Assembly (NCBI GenBank): GCA_019245415.1
Contig: JAFARO010000004.1
Coordinates: forward strand, 434,001 to 498,000
Reading direction: 5' to 3'
Origin: Alphaproteobacteria bacterium
Lineage (GTDB): Bacteria > Pseudomonadota > Alphaproteobacteria > Micropepsales > Micropepsaceae
Length of the DNA: 64,000 nt
The notes under the pieces are model-generated. The model was not told the DNA's origin and made no database searches. It worked only from the letters and a program-made list of their open reading frames with translations. The position numbers were made by a program, and so were the translations under genes. Shown piece by piece: positions 58,543 to 64,000 of the stretch (the stretch's first letter is position 1; every line of letters begins with the position of its first letter).

Positions 58543-58953
58543 ATGGCTCGATATATTGCGTTGGTGGATGGCAAGGCCGGAGCCTATGGCGTGGTGTTCC
58601 CGGACCTTCCGGGATGCACGGCCATGGGTAAGACGATGGACGAGGCGATTGCCCATGCCGCCGAAGCCTTGCGCGACTGGGCTGAGGTCACGGAGGAAAG
58701 CGGCGCAAGATTTTCGCGCGCGCGTTCGCTTGAAGCGCTGCGCCGCGATGCGGAGGTGAAGAAGGCATTGGCGGACGGCGCAGGTCTCGCAGCCGTGCCG
58801 CTGGTGCGCGAAACCGGAAAGCCGGTGAAGGCCAATCTCTCGATCGATTCCGGTGTGCTCGCGGCTATGGACGAGGAAGCCGGCCGCCGAAACCTCACCC
58901 GCTCGGCCTTCGTCGAAATGCTCGCCCGCACGATGCTTTCAAGGGTGGCGTGA
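58543..58953 (+). CDS. HicB-like antitoxin family protein without adjacent HicA
   Basis: A 136-residue protein from the ATG at 58543 (58531 is possible). Residues 1-45 are the HicB fold (YIALVDGKAGAYGVVFPDLPGCTAMGKTMDEAIAHAAEAL); the C-terminus (SIDSGVLAAMDEEAGRRNLTRSAFVEMLARTML) is a ribbon-helix-helix DNA-binding domain. No HicA-like toxin is seen on either side. A degenerate copy of the neighbouring SDR 3' end follows its stop, so the family B repeat and this gene may have arrived together. Confidence 0.85.
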   Translation: MARYIALVDGKAGAYGVVFPDLPGCTAMGKTMDEAIAHAAEALRDWAEVTEESGARFSRARSLEALRRDAEVKKALADGAGLAAVPLVRETGKPVKANLSIDSGVLAAMDEEAGRRNLTRSAFVEMLARTMLSRVA

Positions 58954-58994
58954 ATACCGTTGCCGGCGGCGACATCGAAGCGGCGCTGCGGTAG
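58954..58994 (+). pseudogene. Relic of the aldolase-dehydrogenase 3' end
   Basis: Encodes TVAGGDIEAALR followed by a stop, against TVDGGNIEAALR and stop at 58365-58404. It starts one base after the HicB stop and has no N-terminal part. Confidence 0.65.
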
Positions 58995-59019
58995 GTCGCG
59001 ACCCACTTGATTCCCGAAC

Positions 59020-59075
59020 GTCATCCCAGGCGAAGCGCGCTCTTCGCGCGCTGAGGAAAGGGGATCCAGGTATGT
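59020..59075. repeat. Left arm of a family C palindrome flanking a small gene
   Basis: GTCATCCCAGGCGAAGCGCGC, hairpin GCGCGC..GCGCGC, GGAAAGGGGATCCAGGT. It ends seven bases before the stop of the minus-strand gene at 59082. Confidence 0.7.
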
Positions 59076-59081
59076 CTTAAC

Positions 59082-59336
59082 TCAGATGATCTTGCGGTTC
59101 GAGCTTGAAGCCATTTCTCTGCGAAGTTTTTCATAAAACCACTCGCAAGCGTCACTTTCGAGCTCGAACAAGGCGATCCGTCTTGTTGCGCCTCGCTCAA
59201 AAAAGAATATGGCCCAATCGGCGCCCACATGTTCCAAAATGAATCCTTCGAGCGGAGGATCAGCTCTGGAAAAACTGTACCAGCTGCGATCGATGCCCTC
59301 GGCCCTTAGTCGGTCCATCAATTCCTGGAGTAACAC
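59082..59336 (-). CDS. Unknown 84-residue protein between family C palindrome arms
   Basis: From the GTG at 59336 (84 residues) or the ATG at 59318 (78 residues). Sequence ELMDRLRAEGIDRSWYSF ... HVGADWAIFFFERGATRRIALFELESDACEWFYEKLRREM: a compact alpha/beta protein with many aromatic residues, no signal peptide, no known motif that I recognise. Both ends of the frame abut the arms of a family C palindrome (59020-59075, 59343-59401), the same layout as the GIY-YIG gene. AT-richer than its surroundings. Confidence 0.6.
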   Translation of the reverse strand: MLLQELMDRLRAEGIDRSWYSFSRADPPLEGFILEHVGADWAIFFFERGATRRIALFELESDACEWFYEKLRREMASSSNRKII

Positions 59337-59342
59337 TTTTGA

Positions 59343-59401
59343 CCTCCACCTAGATCTCCTTCCCCGCCCCCAGAACAAATTCGGGGTCGGCAGGGGATGA
59401 C
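59343..59401. repeat. Right arm of the family C palindrome flanking a small gene
   Basis: CCTCCACCTAGATCTCCTTCCCC, an internal hairpin (CCCC..GGGG), GGCAGGGGATGAC. It matches the right arm of the copy at 31888-32018 at both edges; the hairpin centre differs. Confidence 0.65.
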
Positions 59402-59422
59402 AGTGATCTTGTGGGAATCGGA

Positions 59423-60100
59423 CTACCCCCCATTCGCCCGGAACAGCTCCAAGGTCCGCTGCTTGGCGAGCTTCGCGGCTTCGGCGTTGTAGTCGGTGCG
59501 GCGGTCGGAGTTGAATCCGTGGCCGGCGTCGTAGACATAGACCTTCACGTCCGGATGCAGCTTCTGCACGCGCTCGACCTGTTCCATCGGGATGCCGTGA
59601 TCGTGGCGGCCGAAATGCAGGATGGTGGGACATTTGGGCTGCCACTCCGCCATCTGCGCGATGTTGCCGCCGTAGAAGCCCGACGCCGCCGCCAGCCCGT
59701 CGCATTTGCACGCCGCCGCCCAGGTCACGCTGCCGCCATAGCAATAGCCGGTGATGAACACCTTGCCCTTTGCCTTGAGCGCGTCGATGCAGCTCTGCGA
59801 ATCCGCGATGGACAGATCGAAGGGATGCTCGCCGCGCGCGATCTTGATGGCCTTCTGAACGTCTTCGGGGCTGTAACCGACCTGGAACCCGGGCGCCTCG
59901 CGGTCGTAAAGCGACGGGCCCAGCACCTCGTAACCTTCGTCGGCGTAAGCGTCGCAGCATTCCCTGATATGCTCGGTGACGCCGAAGATCTCCTGGATCA
60001 GCACCAGCCCGCCGCGCCGTGCACCCTTGGGTTCCACGCGATAGACGCCGATTTCGGCGCCGTCGCTCATCGTCATCTTGGTCATCGTTCCGCGCGTCAT
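59423..60100 (-). CDS. Dienelactone hydrolase family protein
   Basis: A 225-residue alpha/beta hydrolase. LIQEIFGV (E near 36), the cysteine nucleophile in ITGYCYGGS near 117, the aspartate in FGRHDHGIP near 165 and the histidine in DAGHGF near 197 are the dienelactone hydrolase set. Such enzymes open lactones in aromatic degradation, but many family members act on other esters. The ATG at 60100 has GGAG six bases before it. Stands alone on its strand. Confidence 0.9.
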   Translation of the reverse strand: MTRGTMTKMTMSDGAEIGVYRVEPKGARRGGLVLIQEIFGVTEHIRECCDAYADEGYEVLGPSLYDREAPGFQVGYSPEDVQKAIKIARGEHPFDLSIADSQSCIDALKAKGKVFITGYCYGGSVTWAAACKCDGLAAASGFYGGNIAQMAEWQPKCPTILHFGRHDHGIPMEQVERVQKLHPDVKVYVYDAGHGFNSDRRTDYNAEAAKLAKQRTLELFRANGG

Positions 60101-60179
60101 CTCATTCTCCGGGTTGGCCGGCGGCGATTAGAGCGCGGCGCGATGGCGCAGGGCAACCACCATTGTGAACAAGGAATTT

Positions 60180-60380
60180 CACGCGGAGGCGCGGAGTCGC
60201 GGAGTACTTGATCCTCCCCCGTTTACGGGGGAGGTGCTGAGCGAGCACTTCGCGAGCGAAGCGGAGGGGGCACGCAGGGAGCACGCCCCCTCCACCGCGC
60301 TTCGCGCGGTCCCCCTCCCCCGCTTCGCGGAGGAGGATCATGAAGACACCGCATACTCCGCGTCTCCGCGGCTCCGCGTG
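60180..60380. repeat. Family E palindrome interrupted by a complete family F element
   Basis: CACGCGGAGGCGCGGAGTCG at the left and CGCGTCTCCGCGGCTCCGCGTG at the right are 150 bases apart. The centre is a full family F element (60211-60340). Between the dienelactone hydrolase and the first MaoC gene. Confidence 0.75.
60211..60340. repeat. Family F palindromic repeat nested in family E
   Basis: ATCCTCCCCCGTTTACGGGG ... CCCCTCCCCCGCTTCGCGGAGGAGGATCA. Both ends carry GATCCTCC/GGAGGATC, so the nested element is intact. Confidence 0.7.
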
Positions 60381-60383
60381 AAT

Positions 60384-60851
60384 CTACTGCGGGCGGCGCT
60401 GCACCAGACCCTTGCCGGTGAACTCGAAGACGAGTTCGCCGTCGTCGTTGCGCGCCCGGTTGAGGCTCAGCACGATGCCGTGCGAGGGCCGCGATTTGAG
60501 CTCCACCTTGCCGACGATCTCGCTCGAATAGTGCAGGGTCGTCCCCGGCCGCACGGGCTTGAGCCAGCGCATGTCCTGATAGCCGGGCGAGACGCCGGCG
60601 CGCAGCAAAGGCGAGGCGCCGCCGCCGCGCGCGCGCTCGGCGATGGCGAGCTTCATCCAGATCGCGGCGGTGTGCCAGCCGCTGGCGATGATGCCGCCGA
60701 ACGGCGAGCGCCTGGCGGCCTCGGGATCGATATGAAAGGCCTGCGGATCGTATTTGCTTCCGAAGCGGATGATCTCGTCCTCGCTGAAGGTGTAGCTGCC
60801 GAGATCGCGACGGGCGCCGATCTCGACATCCTCCCAATACATCGCGCTCAT
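60384..60851 (-). CDS. MaoC family dehydratase
   Basis: A 155-residue hotdog-fold protein: YDPQAFHIDPEAARRSPFGGIIASGWHTAAIWMKL (residues about 34-68) is the hydratase-2/MaoC signature with the catalytic Asp and His. Enoyl-CoA or a similar thioester is the expected substrate. It overlaps a second MaoC gene by four bases, so the two may form a heterodimer. Confidence 0.88.
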   Translation of the reverse strand: MSAMYWEDVEIGARRDLGSYTFSEDEIIRFGSKYDPQAFHIDPEAARRSPFGGIIASGWHTAAIWMKLAIAERARGGGASPLLRAGVSPGYQDMRWLKPVRPGTTLHYSSEIVGKVELKSRPSHGIVLSLNRARNDDGELVFEFTGKGLVQRRPQ

Positions 60852-61294
60852 GCGCCGCTCCGCGTCGCGATGATCGGGGTCATCGCGATGAGCGCCACCT
60901 GTTCGCGCTGATTGAAGACCTTGCAGGCGAAGGTGACGAAGCCGAACGGTTTGGAGGTGGCTTTCGTCTCGATCACCTCGGCCTCCAGCCGCAGCACGTC
61001 GCCGGGCCTGACCGGCTTCATCCAGCGCCCTTCCGGCGAGCCGATGCCGCCGCGTGCCGCCGCCAGCGGAATCAGCGCATCGGCGAACATGCGCATGGTC
61101 ATCGCGCAGGTGTGCCAGCCCGACGCCGCGAGACCGCCGAGGAGGGAATGCTTCGCGGCCTCTTCGTCGAGGTGATGCGGCTGCGGATCGAACTCGCGCG
61201 CGAATTCGAGGATCTCGTCTCTGGTGACGCTGTACGGTCCGCCCGCGAAACTGCGGCCGAGCGTGAAGTCTTCGAAGTGGAGGAGGGTGGTCAT
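60848..61294 (-). CDS. MaoC family dehydratase
   Basis: A 148-residue MaoC protein from the ATG at 61294 (GTG 61303 is an alternative). FDPQPHHLDEEAAKHSLLGGLAASGWHTCAMTMRM has the catalytic Asp and His in the same spacing as its partner downstream. Tandem MaoC genes of this length often form a heterodimeric hydratase. Preceded by a family B repeat. Confidence 0.88.
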   Translation of the reverse strand: MTTLLHFEDFTLGRSFAGGPYSVTRDEILEFAREFDPQPHHLDEEAAKHSLLGGLAASGWHTCAMTMRMFADALIPLAAARGGIGSPEGRWMKPVRPGDVLRLEAEVIETKATSKPFGFVTFACKVFNQREQVALIAMTPIIATRSGA

Positions 61295-61338
61295 TGGGCT
61301 CACTATGCCATGTCTCCGAAACGGGCCCTAGTCCAACT

Positions 61339-61432
61339 CGTCATCACCCGGTCGCGCTTCTCGCGCGATCCGGGTGACCCAATTTCTTCCATCCAAGAAA
61401 ATGGGTCGCCCGGACAAGCCGGGCGATGACGG
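61339..61432. repeat. Family B palindromic repeat (longer left arm)
   Basis: CGTCATCACCCGGTCGCGC ... CGCGATCCGGGTGACCCAATTT at the left, AAAATGGGTCGCCCGG-loop-CCGGGCGATGACGG at the right. The left hairpin is longer than in other copies but the outer and inner boxes are the same. Confidence 0.7.
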
Positions 61433-61450
61433 TTTGGAGGAGAGTGAAAA

Positions 61451-62548
61451 TCAGTTCGCGAACCGGAAATGCATCACGTCGCCGTCGCGCACGACATAGT
61501 CCTTGCCTTCCAGGCGGAACTTCCCCGCGTCGCGCGCCCCGGCCTCGCCATTGCACGCGACGTAATCGTCATAGGCGATGGTCTCGGCGCGGATGAAGCC
61601 CTTCTCGAAATCGGTGTGGATGGCGCCGGCAGCCTGGGGCGCCCTGGCGCCGTCGACCACGGTCCAGGCGCGCGCCTCTTTCGGTCCGGCGGTGAAGAAG
61701 GTGATCAGGCCGAGCAGCGCATAGCCCGCGCGGATCAGGCGGTTGAGTCCCGGCTCCTCGAGCTCCAGGCTCGCCAGGAACTCCGCGCGCTCGGCGGGCG
61801 CGAGTTGGGCGACTTCTTCTTCGATGCGGGCCGAGATCGCGACACAGCCCGCGCGCTGGCGCCTGGCCATCTCGGCCACGGCGTTCGAATATTTGTTTCC
61901 GTGCGCGGCCGAGGCCTCGTCGACATTGCAGACGAAGAGCACGGGCTTGGCCGTCATCAGGCCGAGCTGCGAATAGGGCGCGCGCTCCTCCGGGGTCAGC
62001 TCGGCCAGCCGCGCCGGCTTGCCCTCGCGCAGCAGCGCCAGAGCCTTGGTCATCAGCGCGAGCTGTTCCTTGGAGTCCTTGTCGCCGGTCTTGGCTTTCT
62101 TCTCGAGCGGCACGATGCGGCGCTCCAGCGACTCCAGATCGGCGAGCATGAGCTCGGTCTCGACCGTCTCCGCGTCGCCCACCGGATCGATGCGGCCCTC
62201 GACATGGGTGACGTCGTCGTCCTCGAAGCAGCGCAGCACATGGGCGATGGCGTCGACCTCGCGGATGGTGGCTAGGAACTGGTTGCCCAGGCCCTCGCCC
62301 TTGGAGGCGCCGCGCACCAGCCCCGCGATATCGACGAAGGTGATGCGGGTGGGAATGATCTCGGCCGATCCGGCGATCGCCGCGAGCTTTTCCAGCCGCG
62401 AATCCGGCACCGCCACGTCGCCGACATTGGGCTCGATCGTGCAGAAGGGATAGTTCGCCGCCTGCGCCGCCGCGGTCTGTGTCAGCGCATTGAACAAGGT
62501 CGACTTGCCGACATTGGGCAGCCCGACAATGCCGCATTTGAAGCCCAT
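61451..62548 (-). CDS. ychF: Redox-regulated ATPase/GTPase YchF
   Basis: A 365-residue Obg-family P-loop protein. G1 GLPNVGKST at residues 9-17, G3 DIAGLVRGASKGEGLGNQFL near 73, a coiled-coil insert near 130-200, and the C-terminal TGS domain (LITFFTAGPKEARAW ... HTDFEKGFIRAETIAYDDYV). YchF prefers ATP and binds ribosomes. It follows pth, the usual alphaproteobacterial neighbour, across a family E repeat. Confidence 0.96.
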   Translation of the reverse strand: MGFKCGIVGLPNVGKSTLFNALTQTAAAQAANYPFCTIEPNVGDVAVPDSRLEKLAAIAGSAEIIPTRITFVDIAGLVRGASKGEGLGNQFLATIREVDAIAHVLRCFEDDDVTHVEGRIDPVGDAETVETELMLADLESLERRIVPLEKKAKTGDKDSKEQLALMTKALALLREGKPARLAELTPEERAPYSQLGLMTAKPVLFVCNVDEASAAHGNKYSNAVAEMARRQRAGCVAISARIEEEVAQLAPAERAEFLASLELEEPGLNRLIRAGYALLGLITFFTAGPKEARAWTVVDGARAPQAAGAIHTDFEKGFIRAETIAYDDYVACNGEAGARDAGKFRLEGKDYVVRDGDVMHFRFAN

Positions 62549-62582
62549 GATTCACACTTTCCTCGATGTCGCCCAAGAGGCC

Positions 62583-62645
62583 CGCGCGGAGGCGCGGAGC
62601 CGCGGAGATGAGAGTCGTTACTCCGCGTCTCCGCGTCTCCGCGTG
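62583..62645. repeat. Family E palindromic repeat overlapping the 3' end of pth
   Basis: CGCGCGGAGGCGCGGAGCCG at the left, CTCCGCGTCTCCGCGTCTCCGCGTG at the right. The last nine codons and stop of pth are inside it. Confidence 0.75.
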
Positions 62646-63271
62646 CCTTCTTGCGGTGTTCCGTCCTTCGACACCTTTTCCTTCTTTGCCGGCGGCTTCG
62701 TCAGCAGAGCGACCTTGTTCATGAATCCGGCGTCGTCGTCCTTGGCGAGCAGCGGCGCGGCTTCGGCGATGGCGCTCAGCATCGGCACCAGCCAGTCCTC
62801 GTCGGCCTTGGTGAAATTGCCGAGCACATGGCCGTGCACGCGGTGCTTCTCGCCGGGATGGCCGATGCCGATGCGCACGCGGCGATAGTCCGGACCGATC
62901 GCCGCCGTGATCGAGCGCGCGCCGTTGTTGCCGGCATCGCCGCCGCCGGTCTTTGCTTTCAGCTTGCCCGCCGCGAGGTCGATCTCGTCATGGATGACGA
63001 CCACGGCGCCGAGCGGCAGCTTGAAGAAGCGCATCGCCGGCCCGACCGACAAACCGCTGTCGTTCATATAGGTCATCGGCTTCAGCAGGATCGTCTTGCG
63101 TCCCGCCAGCGCCCCTTCGCTCAGCATGCCCTGGAAGCGCGCGCGCCAGGGTCCGAAGGCGTAGCTTTCATGGATCGTATCCACCGCCATGAAGCCGGCA
63201 TTGTGGCGATTGCGCGCATACTCCGTACCCGGATTACCCAGGCCGGCGATGAGGAGGGGCGTGTCGGACAT
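62618..63271 (-). CDS. pth: Peptidyl-tRNA hydrolase
   Basis: A 217-residue enzyme that frees tRNA from prematurely dropped peptides. GLGNPGTEYARNRHNAGF (catalytic histidine H23), KPMTYMNDSG, HDEIDLAAGKLKAKTGGGDAGNNGARSI and RVRIGIGHPG are family motifs. The C-terminus ends GTRRRGDAE, encoded by the family E repeat; the normal end of this family is shorter. Between rplY and ychF. Confidence 0.95.
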   Translation of the reverse strand: MSDTPLLIAGLGNPGTEYARNRHNAGFMAVDTIHESYAFGPWRARFQGMLSEGALAGRKTILLKPMTYMNDSGLSVGPAMRFFKLPLGAVVVIHDEIDLAAGKLKAKTGGGDAGNNGARSITAAIGPDYRRVRIGIGHPGEKHRVHGHVLGNFTKADEDWLVPMLSAIAEAAPLLAKDDDAGFMNKVALLTKPPAKKEKVSKDGTPQEGTRRRGDAE

Positions 63272-63284
63272 TCGCGCACCGGCG

Positions 63285-63382
63285 CGTCATGCTTCGAGGC
63301 GTGCTTCGCACGCACCTCAGCATGACGCAAAAAAGAGGTCGTCACCCTGAGGTGCCCGCGCAAGCGGGCCTCGAAGGGTGAC
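63285..63382. repeat. Two tandem family A palindromes
   Basis: Copy one 63285-63327 (CGTCATGCTTCGAGG ... CCTCAGCATGACG), a twelve-base AT-rich spacer, copy two 63340-63382 (CGTCACCCTGAGG ... CCTCGAAGGGTGAC). Here the copies lie side by side, not nested. Between rplY and pth. Confidence 0.75.
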
Positions 63383-63391
63383 CGGCAAGAA

Positions 63392-64000
63392 CTACTTCTT
63401 CTCCGGCGCCTTGGCGGCTCCGGCGGCGGGCGCAGCGCCGGGTGCGGCACCGGCGGCGGGCGCGGCACCTTCGGCCGGGGCAGCGGCCTCCTCGACGGCG
63501 GGCGCGGCGGCGGCGGCTGCGGCAGCCGCTGCGGCGGCGCGCTGCTCCTCGATGACGCTGGTCGGCGCGACGATGGAGGCGACGGTGAAGTTCTCTTCGC
63601 GCACCGTGGGCTTGGCGCCTTCGGGCAACTGGAAGTCGTTGATGTGCAGCGTGCCGTGGATGTCGAGACCGGAGAGATCGCCTTCGAGATAATCGGGAAT
63701 GTTGTCCGCCGGGCAGAGCATCTCCACCTCATGGCGCACGATGTTGAGCACGCCGCCGCGCTTCAGGCCGGGCGAATTCTCCTGGCCCTTGAAGCGCACC
63801 GGGATGGCGAGCTTGACCGTCGCGCCCGCCACCAGGCGCATGAAGTCGACATGCACCGGCCGGTCGGTCACCGGATCGAGCTGGAGCTGGCGCGGGATGA
63901 CGCGCTGCTTCTTGCCGCCGACCTCCAGCATGAACAAGGTGGTGAGGAAGCCGCCCTGGCCGACATGCAGCCCCAAAGTATGGGCGTCGACCGACAGGTT
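63392..64000 (-). CDS. rplY: 50S ribosomal protein L25 / general stress protein Ctc (runs off right edge)
   Basis: The C-terminal about 202 residues of a Ctc-type L25, which binds 5S rRNA. GLHVGQGGFLTTLFMLEVGGKKQRVIPRQLQLDPVTDRPVHVDFMRL is the end of the L25 domain and VRFKGQENSPGLKRGGVLNIVRHEVEMLCPADNIPDYLEGDLSGLDIHGTLHINDFQLPEG the TL5/Ctc beta domain. The last about 50 residues are an A/P/E-rich disordered tail with a run of twelve alanines. The N-terminus is outside the window. Confidence 0.93.
   Translation of the reverse strand, partial: NLSVDAHTLGLHVGQGGFLTTLFMLEVGGKKQRVIPRQLQLDPVTDRPVHVDFMRLVAGATVKLAIPVRFKGQENSPGLKRGGVLNIVRHEVEMLCPADNIPDYLEGDLSGLDIHGTLHINDFQLPEGAKPTVREENFTVASIVAPTSVIEEQRAAAAAAAAAAAAPAVEEAAAPAEGAAPAAGAAPGAAPAAGAAKAPEKK

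Overview
The window is a 64 kb GC-rich chromosomal segment of an alphaproteobacterium. The evidence is the flagellar gene order fliK-flgD-flgE-sciP-fliF-fliG-flbE/fliH-fliN-flbD-flhA (the Caulobacter-type arrangement, including the CtrA inhibitor SciP and the sigma-54 activator FlbD), the petABC operon, an rplY-pth-ychF block and the MoxR/DUF58/DUF4159 set. A Caulobacterales- or Rhizomicrobium/Micropepsaceae-like host is my inference; the sequence does not name it. There is no transposase, phage structural gene, rRNA or CRISPR array, and one tRNA (Met-CAT).

Layout. 1-6.6 kb: a truncated GH1 glycosidase and an SDR, a histidine phosphatase without a canonical start codon, a DUF1801 protein followed by a duplicated phosphatase tail, an AT-richer membrane protein, then ArsR/SRPBCC/VOC genes. 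6.6-10 kb: lysine catabolism (ALDH7-type dehydrogenase, saccharopine dehydrogenase family, divergent Lrp/AsnC regulator). 10-13.4 kb: an effector-less CHASE2 membrane protein, a small exported protein and an M48 peptidase. 13.5-18.6 kb: DUF1801, DUF1428, ilvA, tRNA-Met, VOC, mnmA and a zinc-ribbon protein. 19.2-34.7 kb: flagellar genes, with flgK-flgL on the minus strand and the rest on the plus strand, carrying two -24/-12 promoters, a CtrA-like box and a possible leader peptide for sciP. 34.7-41.5 kb: MoxR-DUF58-DUF4159-vWA operon on the minus strand. 41.5-44.8 kb: DUF1285, NUDIX, CCA-adding enzyme and a PP2C-like protein. 44.9-46.9 kb: trmL-hemF-terC. 46.9-47.8 kb: a DUF7662/PIN toxin-antitoxin pair with a palindromic operator. 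47.8-52.1 kb: an exported amidohydrolase and petABC. 53-58.4 kb: a methylthioadenosine-processing set (mtnP, apt, mtnA, aldolase-dehydrogenase fusion). 58.5-61.3 kb: HicB-like protein, small orphan gene, dienelactone hydrolase and two MaoC proteins. 61.4-64 kb: ychF, pth and a truncated rplY.

The most unusual feature is the intergenic DNA. At least six families of palindromic repeats (called A to F here) recur throughout, and they sit inside one another: A in A (three times), E in D, B in C, F in E. In two places the two arms of a palindrome are pushed apart and abut the ends of one small minus-strand gene: a GIY-YIG nuclease between family D arms (53857-54277) and an unknown 84-residue protein between family C arms (59020-59401). 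Families B and D share one arm plan: CGTCA, hairpin, ACCCA, then the mirror image. I propose that the solo palindromes are non-autonomous relatives of arm-gene-arm cassettes and that the GIY-YIG protein is the candidate mobilising enzyme. Repeats also supply the ends of coding sequences (mtnP, pth, the second DUF1801 gene). Two genes have a degenerate copy of their own 3' end beyond the next gene, which suggests insertion or replacement events at gene ends.
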